A stretch of DNA of 64,000 nucleotides from Luteococcus sp048595755. Its GTDB lineage: Bacteria > Actinomycetota > Actinomycetes > Propionibacteriales > Propionibacteriaceae. The notes beneath the pieces were generated by a model that was not told the origin of the DNA, did not search any database, and saw only the letters and a program-made list of their open reading frames with translations. The stretch lies in assembly GCF_048595755.1 (NCBI RefSeq), contig NZ_CP184360.1, positions 930,001 to 994,000 of the forward strand. Direction: 5' to 3'. This document shows, one piece after another, positions 35,277-43,704 of the stretch; position 1 is the first letter of the stretch, and the number at the start of each line of letters is the position of its first letter. Made by a program: the position numbers and the translations under genes.

Positions 35277-36446
35277 ATGAGCGACGCGACCCCCGCCAGC
35301 TTGGACTGGATCATGCGCCTGTGCCGGATCGACACCACCAGCCGCGGCAGCAACACCGAGCTGGTGGAGCTGGTGGCGGGGGAGTTCCGACGCCTGGGCA
35401 TCGAACCACACCTGTTCGACTCCCCCGACGGCCTCAAGCAGGGGCTGGTGGCCACCGTGCCCGCCGCCGACGGCACCACCTCGGGCGGGGTGGTGATCAG
35501 CGGGCACACCGACGTCGTCCCCGTCGACGGGCAGCAGTGGGCCAGCGACCCCTTCGACCCGCAGGTGCGCGACGGCAGGCTCCATGGCCGCGGCGCGGTC
35601 GACATGAAGGGCTATCTGGGGGTGGCGATGCACCTGCTGCCCCAGATGGTGGCCGCGCGCCTCAAGGAACCGATCCACTTTGCCCTCAGCTACGACGAGG
35701 AGCTGGGCTGCCGGGGCGGCGATGCCATCGTCGCCCAGATCAACGAACTCGGCCTGGCGCCGCGGGCGGCCCTGGTGGGGGAGCCCACCATGATGCAGGT
35801 GGTACGTGCCCACAAGTCGGTCTGCTACGCCCGGGTGCGTTTCACCGGAGTCGAATCGCACTCCTCGCTGACCACCCACGGGGTCAATGCCATCGAGTAC
35901 GCCGCCGAGCTGGTGGCCTGGTGGCGCACGGTCGTCGACGGGTGGAAGGCCGAGGGTCCCTTCGACGAGGCCTACCCGATCAGCCACTCCACCGGAGGGG
36001 TCAACCAGTTCACCGGGGGCACGGCGGGCAACATCGTGCCCGGCCAGGCCGAACTGGTGCTGGAATTTCGCACCGTGCCCGGCAACGACCCCGAGGAACT
36101 GCTGGAAAACCTCTACGGCGTCTGTGACCAGCTGCGCTCACGGATGCAGTCCGAGAATGCCGCCGCCGACGTCGAGGTGACGGTGGATGCGATGGCGCCC
36201 GGTCTGGACACCGGCGCCGAGGAGTACGTGGTCCAGCTGGCCACGCAGCTGGGTGGCATCCCCAGCCAGAAGAAGGAGGCCTATGCCACCGAGGCGGGAC
36301 AGTTTGCCCGCGGTGGGATCCCCGCGGTGGTGTGCGGCCCCGGCGACATCGAGCAGGCCCACAAGGCCGACGAGTTCGTCGCCCTCGACCAGCTGGCCGC
36401 GTGCGAACGCTATCTGGGAGGTCTGATCACCGCCCTCAGCGAGTGA
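35277..36446 (+). CDS. argE: M20-family acetylornithine deacetylase-like enzyme
   Basis: Cytoplasmic M20 amidohydrolase of 389 residues. Di-zinc and catalytic residues are visible: H77 in ISGHTDVVPVDG, D109 bridging in GRGAVDMKG, E141/E142 in SYDEELGCRG, the GEPT segment and a C-terminal histidine in IEQAHKADEF. A dimerisation domain occupies about 180-300. Motifs GAVDMKGY and SYDEELGCRGG match ArgE, which deacetylates N-acetylornithine. DapE or other N-acyl amino-acid deacylases are alternatives. Not in an arginine operon here; divergent from the nucleotidyltransferase gene. Confidence 0.88.
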   Translation: MSDATPASLDWIMRLCRIDTTSRGSNTELVELVAGEFRRLGIEPHLFDSPDGLKQGLVATVPAADGTTSGGVVISGHTDVVPVDGQQWASDPFDPQVRDGRLHGRGAVDMKGYLGVAMHLLPQMVAARLKEPIHFALSYDEELGCRGGDAIVAQINELGLAPRAALVGEPTMMQVVRAHKSVCYARVRFTGVESHSSLTTHGVNAIEYAAELVAWWRTVVDGWKAEGPFDEAYPISHSTGGVNQFTGGTAGNIVPGQAELVLEFRTVPGNDPEELLENLYGVCDQLRSRMQSENAAADVEVTVDAMAPGLDTGAEEYVVQLATQLGGIPSQKKEAYATEAGQFARGGIPAVVCGPGDIEQAHKADEFVALDQLAACERYLGGLITALSE

Positions 36447-36554
36447 GGTTGATCACTGCCGTTCTGCTGCGGGGAACGTCATGTGGCCCGCGGGAAAAGG
36501 TTCAACTCGCAAGATTTGGTGGACAGCGACGACTTCGTGCCTGAAAGTAGGCGC

Positions 36555-38039
36555 ATGACAACTGCCACTGAGACCGTCGAGAACGGACGGGGAGGCGAAC
36601 CCAGCCTCAAGCGGGTGCTTGGCCCCGGGCTCCTGCTGCTGTTCATCATGGGCGACATCCTGGGCACGGGCGTCTACGCCCTGACCGGCAAGGTGGCGGC
36701 ACAGGTGGGCGGCATCGTCTGGCTGCCCTTCCTGTGTGCCTTCATCGTCGCCCTGCTGACCGCCTTCAGCTATCTGGAGCTGGTCACCAAGTACCCGCAG
36801 GCGGCTGGTGCGGCCTTGTATGCGCAGCGTGCGTTCAAGAGCCACTTCTTCACCTTCATCGTCGCCTTCACCGTGATGTGCTCCGGCCTGACCTCGTCGG
36901 CCTCGGCATCGAAGGCCTTCGCCGGCAACCTTGCCGCCGCCTTCGGCTGGAATGTCGACGAGCACGGCATGGACCTCAAGCTGATCGCCGGCGGCTTCCT
37001 GCTGCTGCTCATGCTGGTCACCCTGCGTGGCGTCTCCGAGTCGGTGAAGCTCAACGTGGTGCTCACCTGCGTGGAGCTGTCCGGTCTGCTCATCGTCATC
37101 CTGGTGGGCTTCTGGGCAATGAGCCAGGGGCAGGCCGACTTCAGCCGCCTCACCGAGGTGAACGTGGCCGAGGGCAAGACGGCCTTCAGCGCCGTCACCG
37201 CGGCGACGGCGCTGGCCTTCTTCGCCATGGTGGGCTTCGAGGACTCGGTGAACATGGCCGAGGAGACCAAGGACCCGGTGCGGATCTTCCCCAAGATCCT
37301 GCTGCTGGGCCTGGGCCTGACCGGCGTCGTCTACGTGCTGGTGGCCATCACCTCGGTCTCCCTCGTCACTCCCGAGAAGCTCGGCGAGGGCTCCACGCCG
37401 CTGCTCCAGGTGGTCCAGGTGGGTGCTCCGGCCTTCCCGACCGAGGTCTTCGCCCTGATCACCATGTTCGCCGTCTCCAACACCGCCCTGCTCAACATGT
37501 TGATGGCCTCTCGCCTGCTCTACGGCCTGGCACACGAAGGCGTGCTGCCGCGCTCGCTGGGCAAGGTGAGCGTCAAGGGACGCACCCCCTACGTCTCGAT
37601 CGTGTTCACCACGCTGCTGGCACTGGGGCTGGTCTGGTTCAGCAACCTGACCGCGCTGGGCGGCACCACGGCGCTGCTGCTGCTGTGCGTGTTCACCGTG
37701 GTCAACATCGCCGTGCTGGTGCTGCGCAAGGACCGCAGGGACACCAAGCACTTCACCACGCCGACGATCATGGCAGTGCTGGGCGCCATCACCTCCGCCT
37801 TCCTGGCCAGCCCGCTCTCGGGCCGTGCCACGGGCGACTACGTGGTGGCCGGCTGGCTGCTGCTGGTGGGCATCGTGCTGGGTGTCATCACCTTCATGAT
37901 CAACCGCTTCGTCTACAAGCGCGAGACCAAGTTCGCCGACGTCGAGCACCTGGGCGACGTCGAGTGGGAGGTGGAGCACCCCAGCAATGAGGTGCCGCCG
38001 CTGCGCGACGCGCTGCGCAAGCAGGACGACGCGGAGTAG
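36555..38039 (+). CDS. APC-superfamily amino-acid permease
   Basis: Membrane transporter of 494 residues with about 12 transmembrane helices. Helix 1 contains the substrate-binding GDILGTGVYALTG (GXG) of APC transporters, helix 6 region FFAMVGFEDSVNMAEETKDP is the characteristic EETKNP-type motif, and RLLYGLAHEGVLP follows in the cytosolic loop. The ATG at 36555 gives a normal cytosolic N-terminus. The substrate may be a cationic or general amino acid; it is not determined. It converges on the response regulator with only 1 bp between stop codons. Confidence 0.9.
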   Translation: MTTATETVENGRGGEPSLKRVLGPGLLLLFIMGDILGTGVYALTGKVAAQVGGIVWLPFLCAFIVALLTAFSYLELVTKYPQAAGAALYAQRAFKSHFFTFIVAFTVMCSGLTSSASASKAFAGNLAAAFGWNVDEHGMDLKLIAGGFLLLLMLVTLRGVSESVKLNVVLTCVELSGLLIVILVGFWAMSQGQADFSRLTEVNVAEGKTAFSAVTAATALAFFAMVGFEDSVNMAEETKDPVRIFPKILLLGLGLTGVVYVLVAITSVSLVTPEKLGEGSTPLLQVVQVGAPAFPTEVFALITMFAVSNTALLNMLMASRLLYGLAHEGVLPRSLGKVSVKGRTPYVSIVFTTLLALGLVWFSNLTALGGTTALLLLCVFTVVNIAVLVLRKDRRDTKHFTTPTIMAVLGAITSAFLASPLSGRATGDYVVAGWLLLVGIVLGVITFMINRFVYKRETKFADVEHLGDVEWEVEHPSNEVPPLRDALRKQDDAE

Positions 38040-38040
38040 C

Positions 38041-38646
38041 TCAGATCCAGCCGTTGTCCGTGGCGGTGCGCGCCGCCTCCACCCGATTCTCGGTGCCGGT
38101 CTTGCCGATGGCCGAGGAGAGGTGGTTGCGCACCGTCCCGGGTGACAGGTGCACCTGCTCTGCGATCCGGGCGACGGAGGTCCCGTCGCGCGCCAGCCGC
38201 AGCACCTCGCGCTCCCGGTCGCTGAGCGGATTGGGACCGCCCAGCAGGGAGGCCTCGGCCAGGGCCGGGTCGACGACGCGCAGGCCGGCGGCCACCCGTC
38301 GGACCGCCTCGGCAAGATCCTCCGCCGGGGCGTCCTTCACGATGAAGCCCGACGCGCCCGCCTCCAGGGCCTGGCGCAGATAGCCGGGCCGGTCGAAGGT
38401 GGTGACCACCAGCACCTTCACCCCCGGCAGTTCGCGGCGCAGCGCGGCGGTGGCCTGCAGCCCGTCGAGGCCGGGCATCTGGATGTCCAACAGGCACACC
38501 TCGGCCCCGCTGGCCCGGGCGGCGTCGACCACCTCGTCGCCGCGGCCCACCTGGGCCACCACGTCGAGGTCACCCTCCAGTTCCAGCAGGGCACCCAGGG
38601 CGCCACGCACCAGCGCCTGGTCGTCGGCCAACAGCACCTTGGTCAC
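38041..38646 (-). CDS. NarL/LuxR-family response regulator
   Basis: Transcription factor of 201 residues. Receiver domain with D8/D9, phospho-acceptor D54 (CLLDIQMPG) and the FIVKDAP switch lysine, then a LuxR-type helix-turn-helix (NPLSDREREVLRLARDGTSVARIA). The GTG at 38646 overlaps the kinase stop as GTGA; a second GTG at 38649 is possible. It ends the minus-strand operon ATPase, permease, kinase, regulator, parallel in content to 590-4907 but with the gene order reversed. The TGACA/TGTCA palindrome at 41519 is a plausible target. Confidence 0.92.
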   Translation of the reverse strand: MTKVLLADDQALVRGALGALLELEGDLDVVAQVGRGDEVVDAARASGAEVCLLDIQMPGLDGLQATAALRRELPGVKVLVVTTFDRPGYLRQALEAGASGFIVKDAPAEDLAEAVRRVAAGLRVVDPALAEASLLGGPNPLSDREREVLRLARDGTSVARIAEQVHLSPGTVRNHLSSAIGKTGTENRVEAARTATDNGWI

Positions 38647-39719
38647 CACGTCACATCCACCTTCACGCCACCCAGTTCGCCATGTCCGACGGTCAACTCG
38701 CCACCGGCCGCCGCGACCCGTTCATGCATGCCGCGCAGCCCATTGCCGTCATGTGCCGTCCCGGCCAGGCCGTCACCATCGTCCTCCACCGCCAGTCGCC
38801 GAGGCGAGATGGTCACCCGCACCCGGCTCGCATGCGCATGACGCAGCACATTGGTCACGCACTCGCGCAGCACCCAGCCCAGGATGACGGCCATCGGCCC
38901 GGTCGGGGCATCGGGACTGCCCTCGACGAGCAGCTCCACGTCGTTGTCCCGCAAGGCGCCACGGGCATGCTCCAGCTCGTCGGCGAGGCTCGAGGAGCGC
39001 TCCATGGAGACGGTGCGGCGCACATTGCCCAGTGCCTCCGCGACGATGGCGCGGGTCTCGGTCAGCTCCTCATGGGCCCGGCCAGGGTTTGCCTCCATGA
39101 GCCGATCGATGAGCTGCAGCTTGAGGTTGACGACGGTCAGCGAGTGCCCCAGCAGGTCATGCACGTCGGAGGCGATCCGGTTGCGTTCCTCCACCACCAA
39201 CAGCCGACGCTCGCGGGCCTCGTCCGCGATGCCCTTCTCCACCATCCACGTCACCAACCAACCGACCACCAGGATCAGTACGCCGGCCAGCAGCACGTTG
39301 ACGCTGTCCGAGGTGACGCCGAGGGCGAGGGAGACCAACAGCGCGGCGACGAGGGTCGCAAGCCCTGACCAGCGGTTGACCGGGGTCCACAGTCCCCAGA
39401 TCGCCGCCGCGGTGAGGAAGGGCACATAGCCCATCGCCGAGGACCCCAACACCTGGCTGCTCGCTACAGCGATCGCCACAAGCCCCGCGAAGATCACCAC
39501 CTGCAGCCGGTGCTGGCTCCTCGGCATGTCGATGCCCAGCCTGCGCAGCATTGCGAGGTAGCCGACGACGAACAGACCCATCAGGGCGAAGCCGATCGCC
39601 TGGTCGCGAGCAGGCCTGGTGAGCAAGCTGCTCACCGGGTAGACGAGGAAGACCAGCCAGATGCCGGACATCGTCATGCTGATGACGTCGACCTGACGGC
39701 CCGCCTGGCCCTGCTTCAT
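38643..39719 (-). CDS. NarL-type sensor histidine kinase
   Basis: Membrane kinase of 358 residues from the ATG at 39719. Four to six transmembrane helices span about 17-160, then a HisKA_3 box with H187 (RNRIASDVHDLLGHSLTVVNLK) and an ATPase domain with DDGDGLAGTAHDGNGLRGMHERV. The frame stays open to 39851 through four copies of a 24-bp repeat encoding KQRQDAPV-like units, so a longer start is formally possible. The chosen ATG lies in the first repeat and avoids overlap with the permease gene. Partner of the downstream regulator. Confidence 0.87.
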   Translation of the reverse strand: MKQGQAGRQVDVISMTMSGIWLVFLVYPVSSLLTRPARDQAIGFALMGLFVVGYLAMLRRLGIDMPRSQHRLQVVIFAGLVAIAVASSQVLGSSAMGYVPFLTAAAIWGLWTPVNRWSGLATLVAALLVSLALGVTSDSVNVLLAGVLILVVGWLVTWMVEKGIADEARERRLLVVEERNRIASDVHDLLGHSLTVVNLKLQLIDRLMEANPGRAHEELTETRAIVAEALGNVRRTVSMERSSSLADELEHARGALRDNDVELLVEGSPDAPTGPMAVILGWVLRECVTNVLRHAHASRVRVTISPRRLAVEDDGDGLAGTAHDGNGLRGMHERVAAAGGELTVGHGELGGVKVDVTW

Positions 39720-39809
39720 TGGCGCGCCCTTGCGCTGCTTCACTGGCGCGTCCTGGCGCTGCTTCACTGGCGCGTCCTGGCGCTGTTTCACTGGCGCGCC
39801 CTGGCGCGA
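39714..39809. repeat. 24-bp tandem repeat, four copies, at permease/kinase junction
   Basis: Units start at 39714, 39738, 39762 and 39786 (consensus CTTCACTGGCGCGTCCTGGC plus GCTG). Units 2 and 3 are identical. The array contains the permease stop codon in unit 4 and the likely kinase ATG in unit 1. Being a multiple of three, it would add eight residues per copy to any read-through protein and would vary spacing between the two genes if copy number changes. Confidence 0.92.
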
Positions 39810-40552
39810 CGCAAGCCCAGCAGGGCCAGTGCCACGAAGACGAGCGTCCATGCCCCGAGGTTAGCCAGCAGCACCCACAGCGCGTCGGACCCGGGGTCCT
39901 CCGGTCCGGTCTGCAGCAGGCTTCCCTCCAACTGCGGCCAGCGGACCAGGCCGATGTATCCGTACATCGGGGTGATGTGCGCCAGCTTGAGCATGAATCC
40001 GTCCAGCGGGGTGAAGACATTGCCCAGGAAGGCCAGGAAGACCAGCGACGAGCTGGCCAGGCCCACGGCCGTCTCCGACTTGAACAGCAGACCCACGCCC
40101 ATCCCGTAGGCGGCGAAGAGCGCCGCGCCGGCCAAGGAGATGACGAAGGTCCACAACCACACCTGCCACCCATCTGCCCGGGCGCCGCTCGACCACCCCA
40201 CGCCGAAGACCAGTCCCTGCGCGACCATCGCGACCACCGTCGCCACGGCCACCTTGTTGGCCGCGACCTGCGCAGTGCTCGCCCGGGTCAGGGCCAGTTG
40301 GCGCCCCCAGCCGAGCATCGACTCGGTGGCGGCCATGGAGGCGATGCTGACCGCGGCCGTCGCCGCACCGTAGGCGGCCATCGAGGTCATCACGTAGAAC
40401 TTGTTGTTGGCGTGCCCGGCCATCGAGTCGCCGTAGGGGGTGTTCGCGCCGAACAGGACGTACATGAAGCTGGGCATCGCGAAGGTGAAGGCGATCGTCG
40501 GGATGCTGCGCAGCTGGCGCAGCAGATCGATGCGGATGTAGGTGGCGTTCAC
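39788..40552 (-). CDS. ABC-2 type exporter permease
   Basis: Six-helix membrane subunit of 254 residues. The ABC2_membrane pattern includes the VIRLDLLRQLRS-like start (YIRIDLLRQLRSIPTIAFTF) and the late FLGNVFTPLDGFMLKLAHITPMYGYIG signature. Its C-terminus (LRRARARQ) is encoded by the fourth 24-bp repeat. One base separates it from the ATPase gene upstream. Substrates of such exporters with NarL-type systems include antimicrobial peptides and daunorubicin-like drugs; none can be chosen here. Confidence 0.9.
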   Translation of the reverse strand: MNATYIRIDLLRQLRSIPTIAFTFAMPSFMYVLFGANTPYGDSMAGHANNKFYVMTSMAAYGAATAAVSIASMAATESMLGWGRQLALTRASTAQVAANKVAVATVVAMVAQGLVFGVGWSSGARADGWQVWLWTFVISLAGAALFAAYGMGVGLLFKSETAVGLASSSLVFLAFLGNVFTPLDGFMLKLAHITPMYGYIGLVRWPQLEGSLLQTGPEDPGSDALWVLLANLGAWTLVFVALALLGLRRARARQ

Positions 40553-40553
40553 G

Positions 40554-41459
40554 TCACTTCTCCTGGGTGAGGGCGAGGAAGGCGGACTCGAGGGTGGGTG
40601 CCTCGATCACGAGGTCGTGGGCACCGGTCTCCAGCAGGTGGCGGGCGACGGCATCCGAGTCGAGCGCGGTGAGGCTGACCCGGTTTCCGTTGGTCTCGAT
40701 TCCGGTGACGCCGGGCAGTGCCCGCAGGGCGAGGACCTCGGGGGACTCGTCGGTCAGCGGGTGCGGGTAGCTGGCGGCCAGCCCGCGGCCGGAGGTCATG
40801 GCCTGCACCTCGGCGACGGGGCCGTCGGCCAGCAGCCGTCCCCTGCCGAGCAGGATGATGCGTTGCGCGAAGTCCTGCGCCTCCTCGAGGTAGTGGGTGG
40901 CGAAGACGATGGTGCGGCCGGCGCGGGCCTGCTCCCGCATGGTGGCCCAGAAGTCGCGTCGGGCACCGACGTCCATGCCGGCGGTGGGTTCGTCGAGGAT
41001 GAGCAGGTCCGGGTCGGTAAGCAGCGCCAGCGCCATCTTGATCCGCTGCTGCTCACCGCCGGAGCACTTGCTGACGCGACGGTCGGCCAGGCCGGTGAGG
41101 TTGGCGAGCTCCAGCACCTCGTCGACCCGGTCCGGAACCCGCTGCAGCGCCGCGATGGACAGCACCGTCTCGCGCACGCTGAGGTCGCGCAGCAGGCCAC
41201 CGGTCTGCATCACGGCCCCGACCCTCCCGGCCTGCACGGCCCGTCGCGGGGTGGTGCCGAAGACGCGGACGGTGCCGGAGGTGGGTTCGGTCAGCCCCAG
41301 CACCATGTCGATGGCGGTGGTCTTGCCGGCTCCGTTGGGGCCGAGGAAGGCGACGATCTCCCCGGGTTCGATGGTGGTGGTCAGCCCGTCGACGGCCTTG
41401 ACCGGGCGGGTGTGTGGGCCGAAGTGCTTGTGCACGTCGTCCAGTTCGATGCTTGCCAT
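40554..41459 (-). CDS. ABC exporter ATPase
   Basis: ATPase of 301 residues: Walker A GPNGAGKTTA, Q-loop GAVMQTGGLL, signature CSGGEQQR (Cys for Leu, as in several drug exporters), Walker B LLILDEPTAGMD and the H-loop ATHYLEEA. A 90-residue C-terminal regulatory extension follows. First gene of the second ABC/two-component operon on the minus strand. The ATG at 41459 has no strong ribosome-binding site. Confidence 0.93.
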   Translation of the reverse strand: MASIELDDVHKHFGPHTRPVKAVDGLTTTIEPGEIVAFLGPNGAGKTTAIDMVLGLTEPTSGTVRVFGTTPRRAVQAGRVGAVMQTGGLLRDLSVRETVLSIAALQRVPDRVDEVLELANLTGLADRRVSKCSGGEQQRIKMALALLTDPDLLILDEPTAGMDVGARRDFWATMREQARAGRTIVFATHYLEEAQDFAQRIILLGRGRLLADGPVAEVQAMTSGRGLAASYPHPLTDESPEVLALRALPGVTGIETNGNRVSLTALDSDAVARHLLETGAHDLVIEAPTLESAFLALTQEK

Positions 41460-41518
41460 GTGACCAGCATCGCGAGGGTGGGGTGGTTCGGTCTCGGCCG
41501 GACGTCACGACCTCGCCA

Positions 41519-41530
41519 TGACAAGTGTCA
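41519..41530. promoter_or_regulatory. Inverted repeat upstream of the ABC/two-component operon
   Basis: TGACA-AG-TGTCA lies 60 bp upstream of the ATPase ATG. Half-sites TGACA/TGTCA with short spacing are common for NarL-family regulators of exporter operons, so the regulator at 38041 may bind here. Position-based inference. Confidence 0.45.
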
Positions 41531-41533
41531 CGG

Positions 41534-41590
41534 CCCTTCGACAGGCTCAGGGAGCGTGGGTGGGGGGACAGGCTCGGGGAGCGTGGGTGG
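41534..41590. repeat. Dispersed repeat, two tandem units
   Basis: GACAGGCTCNGGGAGCGTGG followed by GTGG occurs at 41540 and 41567 (27-bp period), headed by CCCTTC at the first copy. Same family as 33909-33980 and the lipB insert. It lies between the TGACA operator and the 3' end of the NifX-like gene. Confidence 0.85.
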
Positions 41591-41602
41591 AGGGAAGAGC
41601 CC

Positions 41603-41953
41603 TCAGGCGGTGGCGGCCCTCACTGCGGCGAGCACCGACGCCTGCGCATCCCCCGGGGTGGCTGGCAGCAGCGGAATCTGCATGTTGCGCACCACGCGCT
41701 GCATGCCCTCACCCATGTGGTCCACGACGATGGCCTGCACCTGGTTCTCCTTCAGGAAGCGCACGATGCGGGCATGGTGCGAACCGTGGGTTCCGGCGTC
41801 GTGCGACTCGTCCCAGGCAACCTCGTGGATCTGCCAGCCGACCACCTCCGGGCCCTCGGCGCCCGAACGGACGTCGGCCAGACCGATCCAGTGGGCCTTG
41901 CCCCAGGCAGCTGCCGTCTGCCCGTCTGCCGTGGTGGGTGTTGCGACGATCAT
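41603..41953 (-). CDS. NifX/NifB-like dinitrogenase iron-molybdenum cofactor domain protein
   Basis: A 116-residue protein of the Nitro_FeMo-Co (NifX/NafY-like) family. The order of elements (GKAHWIGLADV, VGWQIHEVAWDESHD, HHARIVRFLKENQVQAIVVDHMGEGMQ) matches this fold. In organisms without nitrogenase such proteins are of unknown role, possibly metal-cluster binding. The ATG at 41953 follows TAGGAGGA. There are no nif genes nearby; it is flanked by the repeat and by putP. Confidence 0.83.
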   Translation of the reverse strand: MIVATPTTADGQTAAAWGKAHWIGLADVRSGAEGPEVVGWQIHEVAWDESHDAGTHGSHHARIVRFLKENQVQAIVVDHMGEGMQRVVRNMQIPLLPATPGDAQASVLAAVRAATA

Positions 41954-42025
41954 GGAAGTCCTCCTAGTGCTCGTCGCCATTGTCGCCCATGACCGGGGCA
42001 CCGACGGCAGCGGGTGTGGCCGGCC

Positions 42026-43543
42026 TCAGTCGTGGGCGTGCTTGACGGTCTCCATCGTGGTGCTGAACTCGTGCTGCACCCGGTCGTCGTGGGTGTAGCT
42101 GGCCAGGCTCACCAGCCATCCCACCAGCAGGGCGGCGACGAAGCCGGGCAGGATCTCGTAGTAGTCGAAGATGTGCCACGGCCCGCCGTCCACATTGCCG
42201 AACCAGCCCACGACCACCGCTCCGGTCACCATCGAGGCCAGCGCCCCGGCAGCCGAGAGCTTGCGCCAGAACAGGCTGAGCAGGACCACCGGGCCGAAGG
42301 AGGCACCGAAACCGGCCCAGGCGAAGGCCACCAGCGCCAGGATCGTGTCGTTCTGCGTCCATGCCATGGCTCCGGCGATCAGCGCCACCCCCAACACGGC
42401 CAGACGACCCATCAGCACGTAGTGGTCATCTTGGCGGGCATTCCTGTTGAGCGCCTTGTAGATGTCCTCCACCAGTGCCGACGAGGTGACCAGCAGCTGG
42501 CTGGAGACCGTCGACATGATGGCGGCCAGCACCGCGGCCAGCATGAAGCCGGCGATCAGCGGGTGGAAGAGGATCTGGCCCATCTTGATGTAGACGGTCT
42601 CCGGATCCTCAAGCGTCAGGCCGTTCTTCTGATACCAGGCTGCGCCCACCAGGGCCGTGGCGATGGCACCGCAGACGGCGAAGAGCATCCAACCGATGCC
42701 GATGCGGCGCCCGGCGCGCGCCTCCGCGGTGGAACGAAGCGCCATGAAGCGCACGATGATGTGCGGCTGGCCGAAGTAACCCAGGCCCCAGGCCAGTGCG
42801 GAGATGATGCCGATGGCGGCCACCTGCGTCATCGGCGAGGGCAGCAGGGCCATGCGGTCGAGCCCGGCCGCGGCGTCGGAGGCCTGCACCAGACTTGTCA
42901 CCTCGCCGAAACCGCCCAGCTTGAACAGTCCCACCACGGGCACCGCGATCAGGGCCGCGGCCATCATGGCGCCCTGCACGAAGTCGGTGTAGCTCACGGC
43001 CAGGAAGCCGCCGAACAGCGTGTAGCAGATGGTCACGGCGGCCACGATGAGCATGCCCGTGCGGTAGTCCAGGCCAAAGCTGGACTGCATGAAGACGCCA
43101 CCGGCCACCATTCCGGAGCTCACGTAGAAGGTGAAGAAGATCAGGATGATCAGACCCGAGACGATGCGCAGCAGGCGGGAACGGTCGCGCAGCCGGTTCT
43201 CCAGGAAGCTGGGCACGGTGATCGAGTCGTTGGCCTCCTGCGTGTAGGCCCGCAGCCGCGGCGCCACGAGCTTCCAGTTGAGCCAGGCGCCAATGGTCAG
43301 GCCCACCGCGATCCACGCCTCCACCAGGCCGGTGGCATAGATGGCGCCGGGCAGCCCCATCAGCAGCCAGCCCGACATGTCTGCCGCGCCGGCCGAGAGG
43401 GCGGCGACGGCGGGGTGCAGATCGCGGCCACCCAGCATGTAGTCGTTGAGGCTGCTGGTCTTGCGGTACGAGTACCAGCCGATCAGCAGCATCGCGGACA
43501 TGTAGATGACCATCGCGATGATCTGGAAGACGGTGTCGCTCAC
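42026..43543 (-). CDS. putP: Sodium/proline symporter
   Basis: SSS-family transporter of 505 residues with about 13 transmembrane helices. PutP signatures are YMLGGRDLHPAVAALSAGAADMSGWLLMGLPGA in helix 2 (sodium and proline site), the GWGLGYFGQPHIIVRFMA stretch and AAIMSTVSSQLLVTSSALVEDIY. It imports L-proline with Na+ for nutrition or osmoprotection. The ATG at 43543 is standard. It is divergent from lipB across 160 bp. The hydrophilic C-terminus ends in VKHAHD. Confidence 0.94.
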   Translation of the reverse strand: MSDTVFQIIAMVIYMSAMLLIGWYSYRKTSSLNDYMLGGRDLHPAVAALSAGAADMSGWLLMGLPGAIYATGLVEAWIAVGLTIGAWLNWKLVAPRLRAYTQEANDSITVPSFLENRLRDRSRLLRIVSGLIILIFFTFYVSSGMVAGGVFMQSSFGLDYRTGMLIVAAVTICYTLFGGFLAVSYTDFVQGAMMAAALIAVPVVGLFKLGGFGEVTSLVQASDAAAGLDRMALLPSPMTQVAAIGIISALAWGLGYFGQPHIIVRFMALRSTAEARAGRRIGIGWMLFAVCGAIATALVGAAWYQKNGLTLEDPETVYIKMGQILFHPLIAGFMLAAVLAAIMSTVSSQLLVTSSALVEDIYKALNRNARQDDHYVLMGRLAVLGVALIAGAMAWTQNDTILALVAFAWAGFGASFGPVVLLSLFWRKLSAAGALASMVTGAVVVGWFGNVDGGPWHIFDYYEILPGFVAALLVGWLVSLASYTHDDRVQHEFSTTMETVKHAHD

Positions 43544-43691
43544 AGGTTGCCTTTCGTGCGACGAGGGGTCGCCGCACGATACCGCGCCGGCCCTCGTCGG
43601 GGCGCGGGCATCCGACCTACGGGCGCCCCGCCACCCAGCAGGTTGGGTGCCCTACCGGGCTCGGGGCGCCGAGGCGGGCCGTCGAAAGGCG

Positions 43692-43697
43692 TAGTCT
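43692..43697 (+). promoter_or_regulatory. Candidate -10 for leaderless lipB
   Basis: TAGTCT sits 7 nt before the lipB GTG, with no Shine-Dalgarno in between, which is the arrangement of actinobacterial leaderless genes. Confidence 0.4.
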
Positions 43698-43704
43698 CGC
43701 CCGG

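Noticed and set aside
36453..38315. Long minus-strand open frame opposite the amino-acid permease
   Set aside because: Composition (His, Gln, Gly) is that of the antisense of a membrane protein; it also crosses the response regulator.
39714..39809. CRISPR array
   Set aside because: Units are directly adjacent without unique spacers and no cas genes are present.
41603..41953. Nitrogenase-related gene as a sign of nitrogen fixation
   Set aside because: NifX-like domains occur widely without nif genes; none are present here.
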